A DNA stretch of 64,000 bases from Flavobacterium rivuli WB 3.3-2 = DSM 21788 (GCF_000378485.1 NZ_KB899974.1:1-64000); one strand, 5' to 3'. Numbered from the stretch's first letter, positions 40,286-49,832 are shown. A program made the numbers and translations. Notes: generated by a model not told the origin, from the letters alone.

Positions 40286-41338
40286 ATGAAAAAATACCTG
40301 CTACCCGTATTGTGTGTCCTTGCTTTCTCGGCTTGTAAAAAAGACGAAAAAAAAGATTATAAACTGTCGTTTACCACTACTACGGTCGATACACTTTTAA
40401 CAGATGATATCAGTATTCGCGCACTAATTATAGATGGAGATAAGGCTTGGTATGCAGGTAGTAAAGGCAAATTTGGATGGGTATCTTTAAGCGGCGATAA
40501 AAATTTTAACGGTGTGGTTGCTAAAGATACTTTACTACCGGAGTTCAGGGCCATAGCCCAAACAAGTACCGATGTTTTTATACTTAATGTGGCTTCTCCG
40601 GCATTGCTGCATAAAATTTCTAAAGATGGTAAACGCAACAAAGAGGTTTATACAGAAAGTGGCGAAAAGGTATTTTACGACTGTATGCGATTTTATAATG
40701 ATAAGGAAGGTATTGCCATGGGCGACCCTGCTAACGGTTGCCTTGCTGTAATAACTACTAAAGATGGCGGCGAAACATGGACAAAACAAACCTGCGGCAC
40801 CATGCCTAAAACGGCAGAAGGCGAAGCTGCATTTGCAGCCAGTAATACTAACATTGTTATTAAGGGAGATAAAACCTGGATAGCATCGGGAGGTAAAAAA
40901 TCAAGAGTGTTTTATTCGGCAGATAAAGGTAAAACGTGGGAAGTATTTGATACTCCAATTGCTCAGGGAACCGAGATGTCGGGTATTTTTTCTATTGATT
41001 TTTACGACGAAAATATTGGCTTTGCAGTGGGCGGCAATTATGAGCAGCTTACTAAAAACAGCGGCAACAAAATACTTACTACAGACGGCGGCAAAACATG
41101 GAAACCGGTAGGGGAGAATACAGGTTTTGGCTATGCAAGCTGCGTACAGTTTGTGCCGGGCGGGCATGGAGATGAACTTGTTACAGCAGGGCCGTCGGGT
41201 ATATATTATTCGTATGACCGTGGCGCTACATGGAAAAAAATCGTAGACAGCAAAGCTTTCAACACTGTCCAGTTTGCTGATGCTAAAACCATTATTGCTG
41301 CCGGACAAAAGGAAATTATTAGGATAAAACTTAAATAG
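40286..41338 (+). CDS. Ycf48/BNR-repeat lipoprotein
   Basis: 350 residues with a lipobox (LAFSACKKDEK). The rest is a beta-propeller built of BNR/Asp-box repeats: TTKDGGETWTKQTCG, YSADKGKTWEVFDTP, LTTDGGKTWKPVGEN and YSYDRGATWKKIVDS. The layout matches proteins often labelled oxidoreductase or photosystem II stability factor (Ycf48)-like; in Bacteroidota no photosystem exists, so it is presumably a scaffold or assembly factor in the envelope. Single gene. Confidence 0.85.
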   Translation: MKKYLLPVLCVLAFSACKKDEKKDYKLSFTTTTVDTLLTDDISIRALIIDGDKAWYAGSKGKFGWVSLSGDKNFNGVVAKDTLLPEFRAIAQTSTDVFILNVASPALLHKISKDGKRNKEVYTESGEKVFYDCMRFYNDKEGIAMGDPANGCLAVITTKDGGETWTKQTCGTMPKTAEGEAAFAASNTNIVIKGDKTWIASGGKKSRVFYSADKGKTWEVFDTPIAQGTEMSGIFSIDFYDENIGFAVGGNYEQLTKNSGNKILTTDGGKTWKPVGENTGFGYASCVQFVPGGHGDELVTAGPSGIYYSYDRGATWKKIVDSKAFNTVQFADAKTIIAAGQKEIIRIKLK

Positions 41339-41422
41339 ATTTACGTATATTGGTTTAATGTTATTGAGTTATGAGTGAGCGAATATGAGTGAAGCTAAGG
41401 CCTTAAACTTCGTTGCGTTTAG

Positions 41423-41504
41423 CAAATTATAAGTTGAGGCGTCAGAAATCATTTGCTGTCAGAGCGCAGCGAGTTCAAATGATTTAGCCGAAGCTTATAA
41501 TTTG
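41423..41504. repeat. nested palindromic intergenic element
   Basis: CAAATTATAAG (41423-41433) faces CTTATAATTTG (41494-41504), and inside AAATCATTTG (41446-41455) faces CAAATGATTT (41476-41485). Flanks at 41364-41400 add further partial repeats (GAGTGAGCGAATATGAGTGA). No gene is present in 41339-41694. Confidence 0.65.
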
Positions 41505-41527
41505 TAGCATAAGAAGTTAGAGCCTTG

Positions 41528-41545
41528 TCCCGATAGCTATCGGGA
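41528..41545. repeat. 18-bp perfect palindrome TCCCGATAGCTATCGGGA
   Basis: The palindrome is exact. Short palindromes built on CCCGATAGCTATCGGG recur in flavobacterial intergenic DNA. It is followed at 41552-41574 by TCTTTTG/CAAAAGA inverted arms. Confidence 0.75.
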
Positions 41546-41694
41546 TTGCTTCTTTTGTTTCAAGACAAAAGAATGAGGTAATTTCATTACATAATTGTTC
41601 CATTTTACTGCAAAAAGCCTTTGGTGCTAAGATAGCCGCGTTATTAGAGGGGTTTTTATCTTTAATATTGCGCGATATTTTAAAAGCCAAAATC

Positions 41695-43965
41695 ATGAAA
41701 AAATTTAGAAACAGCATATTTTATATTGCTGTACTGGCCGTTTTTTCGGTGCTCATTTACCTTGCGCTTAAAAACGGTAAAACCCTCGAAGCCGGCCGAG
41801 TAATAGAAGATAAAACAACGGGCAATGGGCAATGGCTGGATTTTATAGATTCTCTCCATCACAACCTTACGCATCCGCTGGCATTGCTGTTAGTGCAAAT
41901 CATCACCATTATATTTGTAGCCCGCGTTTTTGGCTGGATATGTAAAAAAATGGGGCAGCCATCGGTTATTGGCGAAATGATAGCCGGTATTGTATTAGGC
42001 CCCTCATTAGTAGGTACTTATTTCCCGGAATATTCAGGATTGCTTTTCCCGGCAGCATCTTTGGGCAACCTGCAGTTTCTTAGCCAGATAGGCCTTATCT
42101 TGTTCATGTATGTGGTAGGTATGGAGCTCGACCTGGGTGTGCTGAAAAATAAGGCTAAAGATGCTGTGATTATCAGTCACGCAAGTATAATAATACCCTT
42201 TACACTTGGTTTAGGTTTAGCCTATTACATTTACGAGCAATTTGCCCCCGCAGGAGTAGCATTCTCGTCGTTTGGGTTGTTTATGGGTATCGCTATGAGT
42301 ATCACGGCATTCCCGGTACTGGCGCGTATCGTTCAGGAGCGTGGGCTGCACCGCACCCGCATTGGCGCACTGGTTATTACATGCGCCGCCGCCGATGATA
42401 TTACTGCATGGTGCATACTTGCTGCCGTAATAGCCATTGTAAAAGCAGGGTCGTTTGTAAGTTCGCTATACATTATAGGGCTTTCTGTAGCATACGTATT
42501 CCTTATGCTTTGGGTGGTAAAACCATTCCTTAAACGCATTGGCGATTTATTTAGCCACAAAGAAACCATTACGAAACCGGTAGTGGCTATCTTCTTTTTA
42601 ACGCTGCTTATATCATCGTACACTACAGAAATTATAGGTATACACGCATTGTTTGGCGCATTCATGGCAGGTGCTATAATGCCTGAGAATATGCGTTTCA
42701 GGAGCATATTTATAGAAAAGGTAGAAGACGTATCTCAGGTTATGCTGCTGCCACTGTTCTTTGTATTTACGGGGCTTAAAACTAATATAGGATTGCTGGA
42801 TGACCCCTACATGTGGAAAATATGCGGACTGATTATATTAGTAGCGGTAGTGGGTAAATTTTTAGGAAGTGCGATCACGGCAAAGTTTGTAGGCCAAAAC
42901 TGGCGCGACAGCCTTACCATTGGTGCGCTAATGAATACCCGCGGGTTAATGGAGCTTATTGTACTTAACATAGGCCTTGAGCTTAAAGTGCTGTCTACAG
43001 AGATATTTTCTATGATGGTTATCATGGCACTTGCCACAACCTTTATGACGGGGCCTGCGCTCGACCTCATAGGCTATATATTTAACCGTAAGAAAAACTA
43101 CATCCCGGCAGAGATACGGCAGGCAAGCCAGTTTAAAATACTCGTATCGTTTGATAGTCCCGATGGTGGTAAGACACTACTTCGTTTAGCCAATGCCTTT
43201 GTAGGTAAGCTAAAGGCTAATGCTATGGTTACCGCCATGCACATATCGCCAAGCAGTGAGATACATACATTTAATTTACAGGAATATGAAGATGAGAGTT
43301 TTCGCCCGATCCTGGCAGAAGCCGAAAATCTGGGCCAGAATGTAACTACTTTATTTAAAGCTAGTACAGATATGGATAGCGATATTGCTACCGTTGCTAA
43401 TAAAGGCGAGTTCGATTTAGTGCTTATAGATATAGGGCAGTCTATTTTTGAAGGTACATTACTTGGTAAAATATTAGGCTTTACAACGCGTATCATCAAC
43501 CCGGAAAGTTTACTTAATACCTTTACGGGTAAGGAGAAACTGTTTGAAAATTCACCTTTTGATGAGCGTACACAGCAAATACTTTCTAAAACACATTCGC
43601 CTGTAGGTATATTGGTAGATAAGGAATTTAAGGGTACCGACCGTGTTTTCCTGACCGTTTTTGATGCAGACGATGCCTTCCTTATAGATTTTGCCCAAAA
43701 GCTGATAAGCAATGCTGGCTCTCAGGTTACTGTGCTGGATGCCGATGGTTCTATAAAGAACAATCCACAAATAAAAGAGGCAATACGCAGTATAGAGCAA
43801 ACGGTACCTAACCATATACAGCTGCTTAACCAAAAGATACTGGAAAAAGAGTTTTTGCAAAGCCAGGACCTTATGATAATAAGCGTAGACAGCTGGAAAA
43901 AACTGGTAGAATCGCGCAGTACATGGCTTAACAACACACCATCGTTACTGATATTAAAGAAATAA
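41695..43965 (+). CDS. cation:proton antiporter (CPA2/KefB-like) with C-terminal cytosolic domain
   Basis: The ATG at 41695 (MKKFRNSIFYIAVLAVFSVL, 756 aa) is preferred over one nine codons upstream. About twelve to thirteen helices form a Na/H-exchanger fold (GQPSVIGEMIAGIVLGPSLV; GLFMGIAMSITAFPVLARIV; CAAADDITAWCILAAVIAIV, with the paired Asp of the ion site; TRGLMELIVLNIGLELKVLS). The C-terminal 280 residues form two USP-like cytosolic domains (KILVSFDSPDGGKTLLRLAN, GILVDKEFKGTDRVFLTVFD). It probably exchanges Na+ or K+ for protons for pH and salt homeostasis. It has its own terminator. Confidence 0.92.
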   Translation: MKKFRNSIFYIAVLAVFSVLIYLALKNGKTLEAGRVIEDKTTGNGQWLDFIDSLHHNLTHPLALLLVQIITIIFVARVFGWICKKMGQPSVIGEMIAGIVLGPSLVGTYFPEYSGLLFPAASLGNLQFLSQIGLILFMYVVGMELDLGVLKNKAKDAVIISHASIIIPFTLGLGLAYYIYEQFAPAGVAFSSFGLFMGIAMSITAFPVLARIVQERGLHRTRIGALVITCAAADDITAWCILAAVIAIVKAGSFVSSLYIIGLSVAYVFLMLWVVKPFLKRIGDLFSHKETITKPVVAIFFLTLLISSYTTEIIGIHALFGAFMAGAIMPENMRFRSIFIEKVEDVSQVMLLPLFFVFTGLKTNIGLLDDPYMWKICGLIILVAVVGKFLGSAITAKFVGQNWRDSLTIGALMNTRGLMELIVLNIGLELKVLSTEIFSMMVIMALATTFMTGPALDLIGYIFNRKKNYIPAEIRQASQFKILVSFDSPDGGKTLLRLANAFVGKLKANAMVTAMHISPSSEIHTFNLQEYEDESFRPILAEAENLGQNVTTLFKASTDMDSDIATVANKGEFDLVLIDIGQSIFEGTLLGKILGFTTRIINPESLLNTFTGKEKLFENSPFDERTQQILSKTHSPVGILVDKEFKGTDRVFLTVFDADDAFLIDFAQKLISNAGSQVTVLDADGSIKNNPQIKEAIRSIEQTVPNHIQLLNQKILEKEFLQSQDLMIISVDSWKKLVESRSTWLNNTPSLLILKK

Positions 43966-43994
43966 TTTTTGTACAGATTTAAATTGAGTTAGTC

Positions 43995-44036
43995 AAAACA
44001 GGATTGTCCACCACGGCAATCCTGTTTTATTTTTAA
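43995..44036 (+). terminator. terminator of the antiporter gene
   Basis: AAAACAGGATTG (43995-44006) pairs perfectly with CAATCCTGTTTT (44017-44028), followed by ATTTTTAA. Confidence 0.88.
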
Positions 44037-44300
44037 GAGTACTGCATATCGGCGATGTCATTGTTTTAACATACCCCTTTAAAAGCCTACAAAACCAATT
44101 GCCATCATTGGTTTTTAAGGTAACGCTGTATAACAGATAGAATACAAATTGTCATTGTTAAACCGGTAAAACTATCTCAAAATCAAATTACATGCGATGC
44201 TGGCAATAATTGTAAAGTATTCGGGTTAAAATATAAAGCACGCCATACACATGGTATATATCTGTACAGGCATTAATATTATTTTCAGGCTTCTAACAAA

Positions 44301-44334
44301 AAAACCTGCAAACGTTCAGATTTGCAGGTTTTAT
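44301..44334. terminator. terminator-like hairpin in the gene-poor region
   Basis: AAAACCTGCAAA (44301-44312) pairs with TTTGCAGGTTTT (44321-44332). It may end an unrecognised transcript from either side. Confidence 0.6.
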
Positions 44335-44607
44335 AGGATTTTAAAGACATTAGTCTGTTTCCACTGGGTGTTTCCAAGACACTAAAAACGTCAAAGTGGA
44401 GTGAGTGGGACTTCTATCGAACACTTGATACCTGTTTTGACTTTTTTTGAAAATATAAAATGTAGTAATTCGCAACGTTTTACATAGTGATTAACCTTAT
44501 TATCTATAGTGTTATGTATATTAATACTAGAATTGAATCTAAAACTGTTTTTGACTACAGCATTAAAACCGTCATTTTGCCAAACTGCTGTTAGACATAG
44601 CTATTTT

Positions 44608-45369
44608 CTAATGGAGAGATAAATATTTATTTGTGTCAGTTGTAAGTCTATCCACTAACATTTCTTGAATTTTCGATTTATTGTCTCCTTCGATGTCCTC
44701 TGTTATTTTCAATGCTAAACTTATATTTTGTGTAATGACTAATTTTTGATGATACTGTGACATTTTTAAAATTGTCTTGTTATACAAATAAAAGAAAACT
44801 GCAGCAATCAATTCACTTATGACTCCCGCTCCTGTAGTTACATATGCTGGACTTGTCTTGTCAAAAAACATCATTATGATTCCAATTATAACTATTATAA
44901 GACCTGCAACTGAAGCAAATGATGCAAGTCTAAAACTTTTATCCGCTTGTTCCTGTGTCTGTAAATAATACTGATCTAAATATTTAAAATTTATCTGTAC
45001 CAGCTTTGTGAAAAAGTTTTCTGATATGTTTTCTTGAAGTTCTTCTGTCCCATGTTTAACTAACTCTAATTCAATTCTTCTGAGGGCATTTGATGCATTC
45101 ATTCTTAAAATTGTCATTGGATAGGCATATGTAAAACCAGCGAAAAGAATTCCGATAAATATGTATGGAATAACTCTTTCAGGAGTTATTGAGTGAAATG
45201 AACTAATGCTAAAAAAGCTGTAACCTCCAATTCCACCAATTACTATCGCAAGTAACCATCCCCACCAGGTAAAACTTCTTGAGCTTAATCTCTGTTGGTA
45301 TAGTTCTTTTTTTTTCTTAAGAACTTCTACAGATTCTTTTTCTGCTTGGTCGTTTATATTTGTTTCCAT
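44608..45369 (-). CDS. membrane protein with putative TRADD-N-associated membrane domain
   Basis: 253 residues: an N-terminal coiled coil (KESVEVLKKKKELYQQRLSS), two helices (WWGWLLAIVIGGIGGYSFF and VIPYIFIGILFAGFTYAYPM), a cytosolic linker, then two closely spaced helices FASVAGLIIVIIGIIMMFF and YVTTGAGVISELIAAVFFYL followed by YNKTILKMSQYHQKLVITQN. The last unit, with its GxIxExIAAxFFYLYN pattern and a following helix, resembles the two-helix membrane module reported next to TRADD-N domains in bacterial conflict systems. That assignment is from memory of the motif and needs a profile search. The gene is monocistronic, more AT-rich than its neighbours, and sits beside tmRNA and a remnant-bearing gap, consistent with an acquired defence-type locus. 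Confidence 0.6.
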   Translation of the reverse strand: METNINDQAEKESVEVLKKKKELYQQRLSSRSFTWWGWLLAIVIGGIGGYSFFSISSFHSITPERVIPYIFIGILFAGFTYAYPMTILRMNASNALRRIELELVKHGTEELQENISENFFTKLVQINFKYLDQYYLQTQEQADKSFRLASFASVAGLIIVIIGIIMMFFDKTSPAYVTTGAGVISELIAAVFFYLYNKTILKMSQYHQKLVITQNISLALKITEDIEGDNKSKIQEMLVDRLTTDTNKYLSLH

Positions 45370-45499
45370 AGTTTGTTTACAATTATACCTAAAGTATTGC
45401 CGCTTACCGATGACGTGGCTTTGCGAGTGTCAAGCTACGATTAATTTACGAAAAATTGAATCTATTTTAAGAAAAATCAACTAAGTAATTTGTGAAGTA

Positions 45500-45538
45500 T
45501 CCTAAAAAATAAAGCCACTGTCTCCCAGTGGCTTTATT
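45500..45538 (-). terminator. tmRNA terminator
   Basis: AATAAAGCCACTG (45508-45520) pairs with CAGTGGCTTTATT (45526-45538). Reading the minus strand, ATTTTTTAGG follows. Confidence 0.88.
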
Positions 45539-45547
45539 TGTCTTTTG

Positions 45548-45940
45548 TGGAGCCGCCGGGAATCGAACCCGGGTCCAAACAGGGAAGCAAAGAGCTTTCT
45601 ACACGCTTATTTTCCGATTAGGTTTTAGATAGTATGATAGGCCGGAAACCGCCACACACTACTTAGCTTCTGTTTTCTCAGGGCTGCCGCGAAGCGAAAC
45701 AACCCCCAGGTTTACTTTTACGGTTCTCCTAAACGAAACGCCATAAACCGAGGCTTTTCAGGAGAATCCTGCCTCCCTGCCTTGCAGGGACGAGGCTAAT
45801 CTTACTTTAATTTAGATTATGCAGCTAGAGCGTAGTTATTTTCGCCGTTTAAATGTTTGAAGCGATGATATACGGAAACAGCTTCATTTCCCGACGTGCT
45901 TACTGTTCAGTTCGGCCTGCTGTCAAAACCAGTCGACCCC
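45548..45940 (-). ncRNA. ssrA: transfer-messenger RNA (tmRNA)
   Basis: On the minus strand the RNA begins GGGGTCGACTGGTTTTGACAG and ends with the T-arm GGGTTCGATTCCCGGCGGCTCCA; the 5' GGGGTCG pairs with CGGCTCC. CCA is not encoded. The tag reading frame at 45846-45817 reads GGC GAA AAT AAC TAC GCT CTA GCT GCA TAA, giving GENNYALAA. Together with SmpB it rescues stalled ribosomes and tags the nascent chain for proteolysis. 393 bases; hairpins for pseudoknots are evident in the middle. Confidence 0.96.
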
Positions 45941-46145
45941 AATTGTATATTTAGTATTGCAAATGCAATGCCAAATACTGTTGCAAATATAACAATATTT
46001 TTTTTTGTTTTGAGTTATATGAGAAATGTATTTATGTTATATTTGAATGCAAATAATAGATGTAAAGTGATAATTTGTTAGTACATCGATTTCGTTGTTA
46101 TTAAACTAACAAAAATAAGTCATAATTTCTAAAATCGACATTGCT

Positions 46146-47363
46146 ATGAAATTTGGGATAATTAAAGAAAGAAAATCTCCACCAGATAAAAGAGTAGTAT
46201 TTTCTCCTACAATGCTTTTGGCTTTTAAAGAACAGTTTCCTCAGGCTGAAATAAAAGTTGAATCGTCTGATATACGTATTTTTAAGGATGACGAATACAG
46301 GGCTGCAGGTTTTGAAGTAACTGATGATGTAACTGATTGCCATGTGCTTATAGGTGTAAAAGAAGTACCTGTTAATGCATTATTACCTGGAAAAGATTAT
46401 TTCTTTTTTTCGCATACTATTAAAAAGCAGCCACATAATCAAAAAATGCTGCAGGCAATAATAGATAATGACATTACATTATATGATCATGAAACAATTA
46501 CCGATGTTGCAAACCGCCGCCTTATAGGTTTTGGCCGATATGCGGGCATTGTGGGTACATATAATGGTTTTAGAGCATTTGGGCAAAAGTTTGAATTGTT
46601 TAATTTGCCAAAAGCCGAAACACTTGAAGATAAAGAAGCAATGATAGCAAGGTTAAAACGCGCTGTAATGCCACCTGTTAAAATTGTGCTTACCGGTAAG
46701 GGTAAAGTAGGAATGGGGGCAAAAGAGGTACTTGATGGCATGAAGGTAAAAGAGGTAAGTGTAGAAAACTTTCTTACTAAAAATTATACTACCCCTGTTT
46801 ATGTACAGGCAGATGTTCTGGATTATAATAAAAGAAAAGACGGGTGTGTGGCCACCTCAAATCAGGATTTCTTCGATAATCCCGGTGATTATGTTTCAGA
46901 TTTTGCACGTTTTGCTCAGGTTGCCGACATTTTTATAGCAGGGCACTTTTACAGTAATGAGGCACCACATATTTTAACACGCGACATGCTGCGTGATAAG
47001 AATACTAAAATAAAGGTTGTAGCAGACATTTCATGCGATGTTGAGGGGCCTGTAGCATCTACGGTAAGGGCATCTACAATTGCAGATCCTTTTTATGGTT
47101 ATAACCCCTCAACAAACTCTGAGGTAGATATGCACCATCCGTCTGCTATTGTTGTTATGGCGGTAGATAATTTGCCGTGCGAACTGCCTAAAGATGCCAG
47201 TGAAGGGTTTGGGGAAATGTTTTTAAAGCATGTAATACCAGCTTTTTACAATAATGATAAAGACGGAATCCTTGCCCGGGCCAGAATTGTTGAAAAAGGC
47301 AAACTGGCAGGAAAATTTAAGTACCTTAACGATTATGTTCAGGAAAATGTGCCCCACTTGTAG
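46146..47363 (+). CDS. saccharopine dehydrogenase/alanine dehydrogenase-like NAD(P) oxidoreductase
   Basis: 405 residues of the AlaDH/PNT superfamily. The N-terminal domain has GIIKERKSPPDKRVVFSPTM, HVLIGVKEVP and FFFSHTIKKQPHNQKMLQAI; the pairing FSHTxKKQ, then LYDHETITD, is characteristic of LYS1-type saccharopine dehydrogenases. The nucleotide-binding half has KIVLTGKGKVGMGAKEVLDG, and VVADISCDVEGPVASTVRAS follows. In Bacteroidota such proteins may work in lysine metabolism or be general amino acid dehydrogenases; the sequence alone does not settle the substrate. A terminator overlaps the stop codon. Confidence 0.85.
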   Translation: MKFGIIKERKSPPDKRVVFSPTMLLAFKEQFPQAEIKVESSDIRIFKDDEYRAAGFEVTDDVTDCHVLIGVKEVPVNALLPGKDYFFFSHTIKKQPHNQKMLQAIIDNDITLYDHETITDVANRRLIGFGRYAGIVGTYNGFRAFGQKFELFNLPKAETLEDKEAMIARLKRAVMPPVKIVLTGKGKVGMGAKEVLDGMKVKEVSVENFLTKNYTTPVYVQADVLDYNKRKDGCVATSNQDFFDNPGDYVSDFARFAQVADIFIAGHFYSNEAPHILTRDMLRDKNTKIKVVADISCDVEGPVASTVRASTIADPFYGYNPSTNSEVDMHHPSAIVVMAVDNLPCELPKDASEGFGEMFLKHVIPAFYNNDKDGILARARIVEKGKLAGKFKYLNDYVQENVPHL

Positions 47364-47376
47364 GGGCATTTTTTTT
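47350..47376 (+). terminator. terminator overlapping the stop codon of the dehydrogenase gene
   Basis: TGCCCC (47350-47355) pairs with GGGGCA (47363-47368), followed by a run of eight T residues. The stop codon TAG (47361-47363) lies in the loop and stem base. Confidence 0.8.
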
Positions 47377-47436
47377 GCCGTATAAGTAAGAATTTTTTTA
47401 ACTTTGATTATATAAACTTTCCAAATCCATCCATAA

Positions 47437-49689
47437 ATGAAATTCACAACAACCTTTGTCTGCCTTTTGGCGTGCACGTTATCTTTAAAGGCACAAAAGC
47501 AGGGAACAACCAAAAAAATTAAACCCCGCAACGAATTTGTTACCAATCTTATGGGACAAATGACGGTTGACGAAAAAATTGCCCAATTGGTACAATTTAC
47601 TGCCGATGGAACTGTAACAGGACCTAAAGGCGGTAATAATTTTATAGACGAAATTAAGAAGGGCAACGTAGGTTCTATACTTAATGCCACAGGTGTAGAC
47701 TATACCCGCCAGTTACAAAAGATCAATCTTGACAATTCGAGGTTAAAAATACCCTTGCTCTTTGGTTATGATGTTATCCATGGTTACAAAACTATTTTTC
47801 CTATCAATTTAGGCGAAACAGCATCATGGGATTTAGAGGCTGCAAAACTTTCGGCACAAATTGCTGCGGCAGAGGCAGCAGCATCGGGTGTACACTGGAC
47901 GTTTGCACCAATGGTAGACATTACCCGCGACCCGCGTTGGGGCCGGGTATCAGAAGGTGCCGGAGAAGATACTTATCTGGGTTCTAAAATGGCTTATGCC
48001 CGTGTTAAGGGTTTTCAGGGCAATAATTTAGCCGACCTTTATACCGTACTTGCCTGTACCAAGCACTTCGCCGCCTACGGTGCGGCCGAGGCTGGCCGTG
48101 ATTATAATACTGTAGATATGAGCGAGCGTGTTCTTCGCGAAACATATTTGCCACCTTTTAAGGCTACCGTAGATGCCGGTGTGGCAACATTTATGACCTC
48201 TTTTAACGAAATTGGGGGAGTACCGTCTACAGGCAATAAATTTTTAGTAAACGGTATACTTAAAAAAGAATGGGGATTTAATGGTTTTGTAGTTACCGAT
48301 TATACAGGTATTAACGAAATGGTTGCCCATGGTTTTGCCAAAGATGAAAAACATGCAGGAGAGCTTGCTCTTACTGCAGGTATAGATATGGATATGGTGG
48401 GTGGTGTATTTTTAAAGTATTTAAAGCAATCATTAGCCGAGGGTAAAGTTACCCAGGCACAAATTGATGATGCCTGCCGCAGGATACTGGAAGCTAAATT
48501 TGACCTTGGCCTGTTTGAAGACCCTTATCGTTACAATGATGCAAAAAGGGAAAAGGCTACGGTTTATAAAAAGGAGTATCTGGATGCGGCTTTAAGTATT
48601 GCCAATAAATCTATGGTATTGCTTAAAAACAGCAATAATGTATTACCACTTCGCAAAGAACAAAAAGTTGCATTTGTAGGACCGCTTGTAAGCGACGAGT
48701 TTAATATTATAGGATCCTGGGCAGCTCTGGGCGACCGTAATGGTTATGCCGTTAGCGTGCAGGAAGGTATTAATAAATTGATTGCCGATAAGTCTAAAAC
48801 TACGTTTGATAAAGGCGTCGAAGTATTAGGCACTAAAAAAGAATTGATGCAGGCAGCGCTCGACAATGCCCGCAAAGCAGATGTTATCGTAGCCGTAATG
48901 GGTGAGCTTGAAAACATGACAGGCGAGGCGGCATCGCGGACCAATATTGATTTGCCGGGAATACAAAAAGAATTTTTAGCAGAGCTTAAAAAACTTGGTA
49001 AACCTGTTGTTCTTGTATTAATGAACGGCAGGCCACTTACTCTAACATGGGAGAGTGAAAATATGGATGCCATACTTGAGGCTTGGTATCCGGGCACCAT
49101 GGGTGGCGATGCTATTGCACAAACCCTTTATGGAATAAATAACCCGGGAGGCAAATTGCCAATGACCTTCCCGCGAAGCGTAGGGCAGATACCTGTTTAT
49201 TACAATCACAAAAATACCGGAAGGCCATATTTTGGCAATAAAGATTCCGAGCAAAAATATAAATCGCGTTATATAGATTCGGATAATAGTCCCCTATATC
49301 CTTTTGGCTACGGATTAAGTTATACAACCTTTAGCTACTCTAATTTAAGGCTATCGTCTAAAAACCTTACTGTTTCTACAAAAATCACAATAAGTGTAGA
49401 TGTTACTAATACCGGTAATTATAACGGTGAAGAGGTTGTGCAGCTTTATATAAAAGATATTACAGGGTCTGTTACAAGACCTGTAAGGGAATTAAAAGGC
49501 TTTGAAAAAACAGTATTGAAAAAAGGGGAGAAGAAGACTGTAATTTTTGAAATTTCTGCCGAAGACCTTAAGTTTTATAACATAGATATGAAATATGTTG
49601 CAGAGCCGGGAGATTTTGAAATTTTTGTAGGTACAAACTCTGATGCTTCACTGTCTTCACAATTTCAGCTTAATATTAAACAGGATTAA
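47437..49689 (+). CDS. bglX: glycoside hydrolase family 3 beta-glucosidase, BglX-like
   Basis: 750 residues with a signal peptide (MKFTTTFVCLLACTLSLKAQ). The (alpha/beta)8 domain carries GVHWTFAPMVDITRDPRWGR, LACTKHFAAYGAAEAGRDYN and the nucleophile Asp288 in GFVVTDYTGINEM; the second alpha/beta domain has VAVMGELENMTGEAASRTNI and VLVLMNGRPLTLTWESENMD, and a fibronectin III-like domain ends it (VDVTNTGNYNGEEVVQLYIK). It removes terminal glucose from beta-glucosides in the periplasm. The sugar permease gene 300 bases downstream may take up the product. Confidence 0.95.
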   Translation: MKFTTTFVCLLACTLSLKAQKQGTTKKIKPRNEFVTNLMGQMTVDEKIAQLVQFTADGTVTGPKGGNNFIDEIKKGNVGSILNATGVDYTRQLQKINLDNSRLKIPLLFGYDVIHGYKTIFPINLGETASWDLEAAKLSAQIAAAEAAASGVHWTFAPMVDITRDPRWGRVSEGAGEDTYLGSKMAYARVKGFQGNNLADLYTVLACTKHFAAYGAAEAGRDYNTVDMSERVLRETYLPPFKATVDAGVATFMTSFNEIGGVPSTGNKFLVNGILKKEWGFNGFVVTDYTGINEMVAHGFAKDEKHAGELALTAGIDMDMVGGVFLKYLKQSLAEGKVTQAQIDDACRRILEAKFDLGLFEDPYRYNDAKREKATVYKKEYLDAALSIANKSMVLLKNSNNVLPLRKEQKVAFVGPLVSDEFNIIGSWAALGDRNGYAVSVQEGINKLIADKSKTTFDKGVEVLGTKKELMQAALDNARKADVIVAVMGELENMTGEAASRTNIDLPGIQKEFLAELKKLGKPVVLVLMNGRPLTLTWESENMDAILEAWYPGTMGGDAIAQTLYGINNPGGKLPMTFPRSVGQIPVYYNHKNTGRPYFGNKDSEQKYKSRYIDSDNSPLYPFGYGLSYTTFSYSNLRLSSKNLTVSTKITISVDVTNTGNYNGEEVVQLYIKDITGSVTRPVRELKGFEKTVLKKGEKKTVIFEISAEDLKFYNIDMKYVAEPGDFEIFVGTNSDASLSSQFQLNIKQD

Positions 49690-49832
49690 TCCAATCACAA
49701 ATAAGTGTGTTTTGCACATTTATTTAAATATCTATTAATAATTGTGTGCATTACTTTATGTAAAAGCCGGGTTTATATACTTTTTTTTAGCATATTTGCT
49801 ATTCTGTAAAAAGTGTTACGTAACTTTCGCAC

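Larger units (their letters stand above)
43966..44607. other. gene-poor region with several hairpins and a degenerate reading-frame tail
   Basis: 640 bases without a start-bearing gene. It contains the antiporter terminator (43995-44036), a hairpin AAAACCAAT/ATTGGTTTT at 44091-44115, a second terminator-like hairpin at 44301-44332 and, on the minus strand, a frame open from 44490 to the stop at 44350 that ends SPTHSTLTFLVSWKHPVETD without a start codon. The last item looks like a remnant. Confidence 0.55.

Noticed and set aside
44395..44432. A tRNA gene suggested by GTTCGA and CCCACTCACTCC
   Set aside because: No D-arm, anticodon arm or matching acceptor strand could be found; only a 3'-like fragment is present.
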